17,206 nucleotides of DNA from JBBSVE01 sp038233815 (GTDB lineage: Bacteria; Pseudomonadota; Alphaproteobacteria; Rhodobacterales; Rhodobacteraceae): contig JBBSVE010000059.1 of assembly GCA_038233815.1 (NCBI GenBank), positions 1 through 17,206 of the forward strand, written 5' to 3'. Position 1 is the stretch's first letter. Each line of letters starts with the position of its first letter. Below, one piece after another: positions 1 to 6,642 of this stretch. The translations under genes and the position numbers were made by a program. A model generated the notes under the pieces. The model searched no databases. It was not told the DNA's origin and worked only from the letters and a program-made list of their open reading frames with translations.

Positions 1-3000
1 ATTCCGGCGCACAGGCCTGCAAGGCGCTGCGCGAGGAAGGCTACCGCGTCATCCTCGTTAATTCCAACCCCGCGACGATCATGACCGATCCGGGCCTCGC
101 CGACGCCACCTACATCGAGCCGATCACGCCCGAGATCGTGGCCAAGATCATCGAGAAGGAGCGCCCCGATGCGCTGCTGCCCACGATGGGCGGCCAGACC
201 GGGCTCAACACCGCGCTGGCGCTCGACGATCTGGGCGTGCTCGCGAAGTTCGGGGTGGAACTGATCGGGGCCAAGCGCGAGGCCATCGAGATGGCGGAGG
301 ACCGCAAGCTCTTTCGCGAGGCGATGGACCGGATCGGGCTGGAAAATCCCAAGGCCACCATCGTGACCGCCCCGAAGGTGGGCGGCAAATTCGACATCAA
401 GGCGGGCGTCGCGCAGGCGATGGAGGCGATCGACTACGTCGGCCTGCCCGCGATCATCCGCCCGGCCTTCACGCTCGGCGGCACCGGCGGCGGCGTTGCC
501 TACAACCGTGACGACTTCGAGGCGATCTGCCGCTCCGGGCTCGAAGCATCGCCCATGGCGCAGATCCTCGTCGACGAATCGCTGCTCGGCTGGAAGGAGT
601 TCGAGATGGAGGTGGTGCGCGACACCGCCGACAACGCGATCATCATCTGCGCCATCGAGAACGTGGACCCGATGGGCGTCCATACCGGCGACAGCATCAC
701 CGTGGCGCCCGCGCTGACGCTGACGGACAAGGAATATCAGGCGATGCGCAACGCCTCCATCGCGGTCCTGCGGGAGATCGGGGTGGAAACCGGCGGCTCC
801 AACGTGCAGTGGGCGGTCAATCCAGCCGACGGACGCATGGTGGTGATCGAGATGAACCCCCGCGTGTCGCGTTCTTCGGCACTGGCCTCCAAGGCCACCG
901 GCTTTCCCATCGCGCGGATCGCGGCGAAGCTCGCCGTGGGTTACACGCTGGACGAGCTGGACAACGACATCACCCGCGTCACGCCCGCCTCGTTCGAGCC
1001 CAGCATCGACTATGTGGTAACAAAGATCCCGCGCTTCGCGTTCGAGAAGTTTCCCGGATCGGAGCCGACCCTTACCACCGCGATGAAATCGGTGGGCGAG
1101 GTCATGGCCATCGGCCGCACGATCCACGAATCACTGCAAAAGGCGCTTGCATCGCTGGAGACCGGGCTTTCCGGCTTCGACGAGATCGCGATCCCCGGCG
1201 CGCCGGACCCCGCCGCCATCTCCATGGCTCTGGCACGCCAGACGCCGGACCGGCTGCGGGTGATCGCACAGGCGATGCGCGAGGGCGTGTCGGACGACGA
1301 CATCAACAGGATTACCGCGTTCGACCCGTGGTTCCTCGCCCGCATCCGCGAGATCATCGACGTCGAGGCGGAGGTTCGCCAGAACGGCCTGCCCCCGCAT
1401 GAGCATGGCCTGCGCCGCCTCAAGATGCTCGGCTTCACCGATGCGCGGCTCGCCATTCTCACGGGGCGCGAGGAAGCGCAGGTCCGTCGCGCACGCCGCA
1501 ATCTGGGCGTCAACGCGGTCTTCAAGCGGATCGACACGTGTGCCGCCGAGTTCGAGGCGCAGACCCCCTACATGTATTCGACCTACGAATCCCCCGCGAT
1601 GGGCGAGGTGGAGTGCGAGGCCCGCCCGAGTGCGGCGAAGAAAGTCGTGATCCTCGGTGGCGGGCCGAACCGGATCGGTCAGGGGATCGAGTTCGACTAT
1701 TGCTGTTGTCACGCCTGCTATGCCCTCACCGCGGCGGGCTATGAGACAATCATGGTCAACTGCAACCCCGAGACCGTCTCCACCGACTACGACACCTCCG
1801 ACCGGCTCTATTTCGAGCCGCTGACGCTGGAGCATGTGCTGGAGATCCTGCGCGTGGAGCAGGAGAACGGCACGCTGCACGGCGTGATCGTGCAGTTCGG
1901 CGGGCAGACGCCCCTGAAACTCGCCGACGCGCTGCATGCCGAAGGCATCCCGATCCTCGGCACCACACCCGATGCGATCGATCTGGCCGAGGACCGGGAG
2001 CGGTTCCAGAAGCTGCTGCATACGCTCAACCTAAAGCAACCGCACAACGGCACCGCGCGGTCGCGCGACGAGGCGTTCGAGGTGGCCAAGGACGTCGGCT
2101 ATCCGCTGGTGATCCGCCCGTCCTTCGTGCTCGGCGGTCGGGCGATGGAGATCATCCGCGACGACGCGCAGCTGGAGCGTTACATCCGCGAGGCGGTGCA
2201 GGTGTCGGGCAAGAACCCGGTGCTGCTGGACAGCTATCTTTCCGGCGCCATCGAGGTGGATGTGGATGCGCTGTCGGACGGGCACGCCGTGCATGTCGCG
2301 GGGATCATGGAACATATCGAGGAGGCGGGCGTCCATTCCGGCGATAGCGCCTGCTCCCTCCCGCCCCATTCGCTGACGCCCGAAACCATCGCGCGGTTGA
2401 AGGAACAGACCGTCGCGATGGCCCGCGCGCTGCATGTCGTCGGCCTGATGAACGTCCAGTTTGCGCTGAAGGGCCCCGCCGAGAACCCGGATATCTACGT
2501 GCTGGAGGTCAATCCCCGGGCGTCGCGCACCGTGCCGTTCGTTGCGAAGGCCACCGACAGCGCCATCGCCTCCATCGCCGCGCGGCTGATGGCGGGGGAG
2601 CCGCTGTCGAACGTCCCGCTCCGCGCGCCCTATGCGCAGGGCGTCGGCCCCGATACGGACCTTCCGCTGGCCGATCCGATGACGCTCGCCGATCCGATCA
2701 CGCCCTGGTTCTCCGTCAAGGAGGCGGTGCTGCCATTCGCGCGCTTTCCGGGCGTCGATCCGCTGCTGGGGCCGGAGATGCGCTCCACCGGGGAGGTGAT
2801 GGGCTGGGACCGGACCTTCGCGCTGGCGTTCCTCAAGGCGCAGATCGGGGCGGGGACGCACTTGCCAGAGGACGGACGCGTGTTCCTGTCGGTCAAGGAT
2901 GCGGACAAAACCGAAGCCCTGGCGCAGGCCGCCCGCGATCTTCGCGCGATGGGGTTCGAGATCCTGGCCACCAGGGGCACCGCCGCGTGGCTCGACGCGC

Positions 3001-3257
3001 AGGGGATCGCCGCGACCGCGGTCAGCAAGGTCTACGAGGGCCGCCCCAACATCGTCGACCGGCTGAAGAACGGCGACGTGGCGCTGGTGATGAACACCAC
3101 CGAAGGCACACAGGCGGTGAGCGACAGCCGCGACATCCGCCGCGTGGCGCTGATGGACCGGATCCCCTACTTCACCACGGCGGCCGCGAGCATCAGCGCC
3201 GTGGCCGCGATGAAGGCGCGGGGCGAAGGCATCGGGGTCCGCACGCTGCAGGGCTGA
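1..3257 (+). CDS. carB: Carbamoyl-phosphate synthase large subunit (5'-truncated by window edge)
   Basis: Makes carbamoyl phosphate from bicarbonate, two ATP and ammonia supplied by CarA; it feeds pyrimidine and arginine synthesis in the cytoplasm. The reading frame is open from base 3 and begins SGAQACKALREEGYRV, which matches about residue 29 of known CarB proteins, so roughly 28 codons lie off the window. The first in-frame ATG (base 81) is internal and is not the start. Two ATP-grasp halves are visible. The first has GGQTGLNTALAL, LGGTGGGVAYN and EMNPRVSRSSALASKATG. The second has ILGGGPNRIGQGIEFDYC, PSFVLGGRAMEI and EVNPRASRTVPFVAKATD. The C-terminal allosteric MGS-like domain follows (RVFLSVKDADK to NTTEGTQAVSDSRDIRR). 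About 1,084 residues are present, matching full length. No frameshift or missing motif is seen, and there is no strong terminator after the stop. Identification is firm. Confidence 0.98.
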   Translation, partial: SGAQACKALREEGYRVILVNSNPATIMTDPGLADATYIEPITPEIVAKIIEKERPDALLPTMGGQTGLNTALALDDLGVLAKFGVELIGAKREAIEMAEDRKLFREAMDRIGLENPKATIVTAPKVGGKFDIKAGVAQAMEAIDYVGLPAIIRPAFTLGGTGGGVAYNRDDFEAICRSGLEASPMAQILVDESLLGWKEFEMEVVRDTADNAIIICAIENVDPMGVHTGDSITVAPALTLTDKEYQAMRNASIAVLREIGVETGGSNVQWAVNPADGRMVVIEMNPRVSRSSALASKATGFPIARIAAKLAVGYTLDELDNDITRVTPASFEPSIDYVVTKIPRFAFEKFPGSEPTLTTAMKSVGEVMAIGRTIHESLQKALASLETGLSGFDEIAIPGAPDPAAISMALARQTPDRLRVIAQAMREGVSDDDINRITAFDPWFLARIREIIDVEAEVRQNGLPPHEHGLRRLKMLGFTDARLAILTGREEAQVRRARRNLGVNAVFKRIDTCAAEFEAQTPYMYSTYESPAMGEVECEARPSAAKKVVILGGGPNRIGQGIEFDYCCCHACYALTAAGYETIMVNCNPETVSTDYDTSDRLYFEPLTLEHVLEILRVEQENGTLHGVIVQFGGQTPLKLADALHAEGIPILGTTPDAIDLAEDRERFQKLLHTLNLKQPHNGTARSRDEAFEVAKDVGYPLVIRPSFVLGGRAMEIIRDDAQLERYIREAVQVSGKNPVLLDSYLSGAIEVDVDALSDGHAVHVAGIMEHIEEAGVHSGDSACSLPPHSLTPETIARLKEQTVAMARALHVVGLMNVQFALKGPAENPDIYVLEVNPRASRTVPFVAKATDSAIASIAARLMAGEPLSNVPLRAPYAQGVGPDTDLPLADPMTLADPITPWFSVKEAVLPFARFPGVDPLLGPEMRSTGEVMGWDRTFALAFLKAQIGAGTHLPEDGRVFLSVKDADKTEALAQAARDLRAMGFEILATRGTAAWLDAQGIAATAVSKVYEGRPNIVDRLKNGDVALVMNTTEGTQAVSDSRDIRRVALMDRIPYFTTAAASISAVAAMKARGEGIGVRTLQG

Positions 3258-3317
3258 GTGCCGCGCAGCCAAGTGTCTGTCCTGCATCACAGGTTTCGGC
3301 AACGTGCGGCGGCCGGA

Positions 3318-3345
3318 TTGACTGGGCCGCGCCTTCTGGCAGGGT
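3318..3345 (+). promoter_or_regulatory. Candidate sigma-70-type promoter upstream of the PagL-like gene
   Basis: TTGACT at 3318-3323 is a good -35 element. After a 16-base spacer comes CAGGGT at 3340-3345, only a poor -10 match. It lies between the carB stop and the next start, about 36 bases before the ATG, which is a plausible position. The weak -10 keeps this tentative. Confidence 0.4.
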
Positions 3346-3381
3346 GCGGCGATCCTGTGGCAACCCGTGAGCCCCTTTCCG

Positions 3382-3867
3382 ATGAAGACCTCCCTCCCCG
3401 CGCGCACAGCGCTTTGCGTCACGGCCCTGCTGGCCCTTGCCCTCCCCGCGCCGGCGGAGGTGGGGCGGCTCGGCCTTTCGCTCGGCGCGCTCGACGGGGG
3501 CGGGGCGGAGGTCTATCTGCGCTACCAGACCGCCGCCCGGCTCGGCCCATTCCACTATGCGTTCGGCGCCTCGCTCTCCGACCACCGCGAGGCCTGGGTC
3601 GGCGCAGGCCTTCTTTTCGAGGAACCATTGGGCCGGAGCCCGTTTTTCGTTCAGGTCTCGGTGCTGCCGGGGTTCTATGACCGGGGCCGGGGCAAGAATC
3701 TCGGCGGTCATTTCCAGATCCGGAGCGGGATCGACCTCGGCTACCAGTTCGCGGGCGGCGCGCGGCTGAGCGTGGGGCTCGACCACCGCTCCGACGCGGG
3801 GACGACCGACCTAAACCCCGGCCTCAATACGGTGCAGGTGCGCTATGCCGTTCCGCTCGGCCGATGA
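3382..3867 (+). CDS. PagL-like lipid A deacylase-family outer-membrane protein, catalytic Glu replaced
   Basis: This 161-residue protein has a clear Sec signal peptide (basic MKTSLPAR, hydrophobic core, likely cleavage after APA at residue 25). Alternating amphipathic strands rich in Gly and aromatics follow, and the C-terminus VRYAVPLGR fits a small outer-membrane beta-barrel. Near the end, HRSDAG (His135, Ser137) followed by NPGLNT resembles the PagL lipid A 3-O-deacylase signature, where His, Ser at +2 and Glu at +14 form the triad. Here the +14 residue is Asn149, so activity is uncertain. Family assignment is by motif and topology only. The ATG at 3382 was chosen because it gives the cleanest signal peptide. 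An in-frame GTG at 3367 is the alternative; neither has a good Shine-Dalgarno. The gene is monocistronic or follows carB by 124 bases. Confidence 0.7.
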   Translation: MKTSLPARTALCVTALLALALPAPAEVGRLGLSLGALDGGGAEVYLRYQTAARLGPFHYAFGASLSDHREAWVGAGLLFEEPLGRSPFFVQVSVLPGFYDRGRGKNLGGHFQIRSGIDLGYQFAGGARLSVGLDHRSDAGTTDLNPGLNTVQVRYAVPLGR

Positions 3868-3874
3868 GTTTCGC

Positions 3875-3903
3875 TTGACTTGCGGCACAGGGAGGCCCAT
3901 CTG
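3875..3903 (+). promoter_or_regulatory. Candidate promoter for the helicase leader
   Basis: TTGACT at 3875-3880 begins 8 bases after the stop codon of the PagL-like gene. CATCTG at 3898-3903, after a 17-base spacer, is a weak -10 candidate. If used, transcription would start near 3910 and leave a leader of about 180 nt before the helicase ATG. Confidence 0.4.
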
Positions 3904-4092
3904 ACGCAGGACGCCGAGTGCCCGTGCCGCGTGAGCATGTGTAAGGCCCGGCGTCAGGTTCCCACCGTCACGCAGGGGTTCCGTGGTGCCGACGGGGTTT
4001 TCGCATGCAGCGTCTACCCGAGGCGCGCGCCGCCCGCCCACGGCCGCCGATGGTGGCTCCGAGGTCCGCCTTGCGGACCGGAAAGACATATC
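3904..4092 (+). promoter_or_regulatory. Long structured 5' leader of the DEAD-box helicase gene
   Basis: This is non-coding sequence between the candidate promoter and the helicase ATG. It can form at least two hairpins. One pairs GACGCCG (3910-3916) with CGGCGTC (3949-3955). The other is a perfect 7-bp stem GGTCCGC-CTT-GCGGACC at 4063-4079, which ends only 13 bases before the ATG and sits against the purine-rich GGAAAG (4080-4085) that must act as ribosome binding site. Placement at the initiation region suggests translational control, for instance by temperature or by the helicase itself. The function is inferred; only the pairing is seen. I could not match it to a named RNA family. Confidence 0.45.
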
Positions 4093-5433
4093 ATGACGAC
4101 GTTTGCAGATCTCGGGCTTTCGCCCAAGCTGATGAAGGGGCTTGACGCCTCCGGCTACACCCAGCCCACGCCAATCCAGGTTGAGGCGATCCCGCATATC
4201 ATGGCGGGCCGCGACATCATGGGGTTGGCGCAGACCGGCACCGGTAAGACGGCGGCGTTCGGATTGCCGCTCCTCCACCGGTTGATGGATATCGGCCATC
4301 CGCCGGCTCCCCGCACCGTGCGCGCGCTGATCCTCGCCCCCACGCGCGAACTGGTGAGCCAGATCTCCGAGAACCTCACGGTCTATACCAAGGGCACCCC
4401 GGTCAAGGTGCTGACGGTGACCGGGGGCGCATCCCTCTTCCGCCAGACCGAGAAGCTGGCCCGAGGCGCCGATGTGCTGGTGGCGACGCCGGGACGGTTG
4501 ATCGACCTGCTCGAACGCAAGGCCCTGACGCTTGAGGCCTGCGGCTATCTGGTGCTCGACGAGGCGGACCAGATGCTCGACATGGGCTTCATCCATGCGC
4601 TCAGGAAGATCGCCAAGCACATCCCGCTGAAGCGCCAGACGATGCTGTTTTCGGCCACCATGCCGAAGCTGATCGAGGATCTGGCCTCGACTTACCTCAA
4701 GGATGCGGTGAAGGTTCAGGTGGCCCCCCCCGGCAAGCCGGTGGAAAAGATCGCGCAGTCCGTGCACTACACCCCGCAGGGCGACAAGGCCAAGCTGCTG
4801 GAAACGTATCTGCTCGACCACAAGGGCGAACAGGCGCTGGTCTTCGGGCGCACCAAGCACGGGTCGGAAAAGCTGATGAAGCTGCTCGTTTCGTGGGGCT
4901 TCAGCGCAGGCTCGATCCACGGCAACAAGAGCCAGAACCAGCGCGACCGCACGCTGACGGAGTTCCGCGCAGGCACGCTCGACGTGCTGGTGGCGACCGA
5001 CGTGGCGGCGCGCGGGATCGACATTCCAGGCGTGCGGCATGTCTATAACTACGACCTGCCGAACGTGCCGGAGAACTATGTCCACCGGATCGGTCGCACG
5101 GCGCGCGCCGGTGCAGAGGGGCGAGCCGTGGCCTTCTGCGCGCCTGCCGAAATGGGCGAGCTGCGCGACATCGAGAAGATGCTGAAAGCGCCGCTTCCGG
5201 TGATCGGCGGGGCCGCGTGGGGTCTGGCCGACATCAAGGCCGCGCCGAAGCCCGTGCAGGGTCGCGGCGGACGGCCGCAGGGTCAGGGCCCGTCGCGCGG
5301 CGGACCCAAGCCTCAGGGCCGCAAGCCCGGTGCCGCGAAGCCCGCGTTCGGCGGTGGCGGTCAGGATGCCCCGAAAAAGGCCGGCGGCACCCGTCGAGGC
5401 AGCAAGCCGCAGGATCGGACCTACGCCGCCTGA
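4093..5433 (+). CDS. DEAD-box ATP-dependent RNA helicase, RhlE-like
   Basis: An RNA-unwinding ATPase of 446 residues, likely acting in ribosome assembly or mRNA turnover. All helicase motifs are present in order: Q motif GYTQPTPIQ (21-29, with upstream Phe4), Walker A AQTGTGKT (46-53), Ia PTREL (83-87), Ib TPGR (132-135), II DEAD (156-159), III SAT (187-189), IV LVFGRTKH (249-256), V ATDVAARGID (301-310) and VI HRIGRTARAG (331-340). A C-terminal tail from about residue 384 is basic and rich in Gly, Pro, Gln and Lys (RGGRPQGQGPSRGG), as in RhlE-type proteins where it aids RNA binding. The start at 4093 gives the family-typical MTTFADLGL. The frame is open further upstream to about 3880, but that extension reads as leader RNA. 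RhlE versus another DEAD-box subfamily is not certain. Confidence 0.93.
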   Translation: MTTFADLGLSPKLMKGLDASGYTQPTPIQVEAIPHIMAGRDIMGLAQTGTGKTAAFGLPLLHRLMDIGHPPAPRTVRALILAPTRELVSQISENLTVYTKGTPVKVLTVTGGASLFRQTEKLARGADVLVATPGRLIDLLERKALTLEACGYLVLDEADQMLDMGFIHALRKIAKHIPLKRQTMLFSATMPKLIEDLASTYLKDAVKVQVAPPGKPVEKIAQSVHYTPQGDKAKLLETYLLDHKGEQALVFGRTKHGSEKLMKLLVSWGFSAGSIHGNKSQNQRDRTLTEFRAGTLDVLVATDVAARGIDIPGVRHVYNYDLPNVPENYVHRIGRTARAGAEGRAVAFCAPAEMGELRDIEKMLKAPLPVIGGAAWGLADIKAAPKPVQGRGGRPQGQGPSRGGPKPQGRKPGAAKPAFGGGGQDAPKKAGGTRRGSKPQDRTYAA

Positions 5434-5448
5434 AATCCGGCTTAATAT

Positions 5449-5466
5449 CCCCCGCTTAGGCGGGGG
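5449..5466. terminator. Shared hairpin between convergent helicase and permease genes
   Basis: CCCCCGC-TTAG-GCGGGGG forms a 7-bp perfect stem with a 4-base loop, 15 bases after the helicase stop. The convergent permease gene ends here too: its TAA (minus strand, bases 5456-5458) lies in the loop. No T-run follows on the plus strand. On the minus strand the stem is followed by ATATTAAG, modestly T/A-rich. Likely a bidirectional terminator, though without a classical U-tract in either direction. Confidence 0.65.
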
Positions 5467-6388
5467 AGCGAGCGGGCGGCTCTTGACCCGCCCGCGCGGC
5501 GATCATGCCGCCCGCCAGCGCGATCATCGCCATGCCGGTTGCGGCCAGCGCGTCCAGCCGCTCCCCCCAGAGCAGCCATCCCCAGAAGGCTGCGGCGGGC
5601 AGGTTCATATATTCGAACACCGACACCCGGCCCGCGTCGGCGATCTGGTAGGCCCGCACCACCATCGCCACTGCAAAGAGCGAGCCCGCCGCCTGCACGA
5701 ACGTCCAGCCGAGAAAGGCGCCAGACGGCGCGGTCCAGCCGCGCAGCACAAAGCCCGCCTTGCCGATTGGTGCATCGAGAGGAAAGACCCCCAGCGCGGC
5801 GAGCCCCACCACCCCCGCCACGCCCAACGCCAGAAAGAAGCCGAGCGTGACCACAACCGGGCTCTCGTCCCGGCACCATTCGCGGGTGGCGATGTTGCCC
5901 ATGGCGTAGAACGCCCCCGCCACGATCGGCACGAACGCGACGGGTGATCCGTCACGGAACGCTTGCGGGCCGAGCACCATGAGAACCCCGGCAAAGCCCG
6001 TTGCCACGGCGCAGACCCGGACCGGACCGACCCTGTGCCCAAAGGCAAAGCGGGAGAACAGGAGCACGAAGATCGGCGCAGTGAACAGCCCCGCCGCGAC
6101 TTGGGCCACCGGCAGGAACGCCAGCGCGCCGAAATAGATCAGCATCGCCACCCCGTGCAGCGCCGACCGGGCCGCCACGAGCGTCGGGCGTTTCGGCCGG
6201 AGGGAGAGGCGCAGCGGAACCGCCAGCACGGCCAGCAGCGCCGTGACCATCGCCGTCCGGATCGCGTGGAACTGCCAGAGCCCGCCCTCCGCCGCGATCA
6301 CGCGGACGAAATTGTCGGTGAAGCCGATGGTGACCGCAAAGATCAGGACGTAGCCCGCGGCCTCCAGTGTCCGGTCGCCCTCGCGCAT
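5456..6388 (-). CDS. EamA/DMT-superfamily permease
   Basis: A 310-residue inner-membrane protein with about ten hydrophobic helices in two homologous halves, the layout of the 10-TMS drug/metabolite transporters. Recognisable pieces are RTAMVTALLAVLAVPLRL in helix 2, YFGALAFLPVAQVAAGLF in the first half, and AYQIADAGRVSVFEYMNLP near the end of the second half followed by WGWLLWGERLD, a typical EamA block. Substrate cannot be read from the sequence; relatives export amino acids or other small metabolites. I chose the start at 6388 (MREGDRT) because it directly precedes helix 1. Upstream in-frame ATGs at 6442 and 6439 add a polar stretch encoded partly by a G9 run and have no Shine-Dalgarno. 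The gene stands alone, with its stop inside the shared hairpin terminator. Confidence 0.88.
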   Translation of the reverse strand: MREGDRTLEAAGYVLIFAVTIGFTDNFVRVIAAEGGLWQFHAIRTAMVTALLAVLAVPLRLSLRPKRPTLVAARSALHGVAMLIYFGALAFLPVAQVAAGLFTAPIFVLLFSRFAFGHRVGPVRVCAVATGFAGVLMVLGPQAFRDGSPVAFVPIVAGAFYAMGNIATREWCRDESPVVVTLGFFLALGVAGVVGLAALGVFPLDAPIGKAGFVLRGWTAPSGAFLGWTFVQAAGSLFAVAMVVRAYQIADAGRVSVFEYMNLPAAAFWGWLLWGERLDALAATGMAMIALAGGMIAARAGQEPPARSPA

Positions 6389-6396
6389 CGCCCCAG

Positions 6397-6405
6397 CCCC
6401 CCCCC
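6397..6405 (-). repeat. G9 homopolymer just upstream of the permease start
   Basis: Nine consecutive C on the plus strand read as nine G on the coding strand of the permease, 8 to 16 bases before its ATG. This occupies the Shine-Dalgarno position. Slippage would change spacing if the start is 6388, or the frame if translation began at 6442. Confidence 0.6.
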
Positions 6406-6512
6406 GTTTGTGCTTTCCAACTGATCCATGGCACGCCATCATGCGCGCTGAAATGCGACCATGGAGCGGGCAAATGGGCGAGCAGGCGATGGAGACCGGG
6501 CGTCAAGCCGAT

Positions 6513-6564
6513 GTCACGGACGCCTGTCGGGTCGTCGAATCCACGGTCCACGGGCATCCGTGAC
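6513..6564. repeat. 12-bp inverted repeat in the divergent intergenic region
   Basis: GTCACGGACGCC (6513-6524) and GGCATCCGTGAC (6553-6564) are inverted copies with one mismatch, separated by 28 bases. In a minus-strand RNA the mismatch becomes a G-U wobble, giving a continuous 12-bp stem in what would be the far 5' leader of the permease. A partial third copy in direct orientation, GTGACGGACGC, follows at 6560-6570. The rest of the 254-bp gap (6389-6642) holds no further convincing element. Confidence 0.5.
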
Positions 6565-6631
6565 GGACGCTCCCGTGCGCGCCATCAATCCGTCCCGGCC
6601 GCCAATCGGTCAGCGCGCACCGCTTCGCCAC

Positions 6632-6635
6632 GGAG
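6632..6635 (+). promoter_or_regulatory. Ribosome binding site deciding the start at 6643
   Basis: GGAG lies 7 bases before the ATG at 6643 and supports this start over any in the longer open frame that extends upstream into the intergenic region. Confidence 0.6.
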
Positions 6636-6642
6636 ACGTCGG

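Noticed and set aside
3284..3296. Small hairpin after carB (CCTG-CATCA-CAGG)
   Set aside because: Only 4 bp of stem; too weak to call a terminator.
2031..3422. 463-codon open frame antisense to carB
   Set aside because: It lies opposite a complete, well-conserved gene; its Arg/His/Gly-rich translation is typical of the complement of GC-rich coding DNA.
3811..5085. 424-codon open frame antisense to the helicase and its leader
   Set aside because: Shadow of the helicase gene; translation has no recognisable domain and is rich in His, Arg and Gln.
6389..6442. Upstream ATG starts for the permease (MMACHG...)
   Set aside because: No ribosome binding site and a polar stretch encoded through the G9 run; the start at 6388 places the first membrane helix normally.
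6367..6642. N-terminal extension of the M48-like gene
   Set aside because: The frame is open upstream, but only the ATG at 6643 has a ribosome binding site, and the extension translates to Arg/Pro-rich sequence overlapping the permease start and the inverted repeat.
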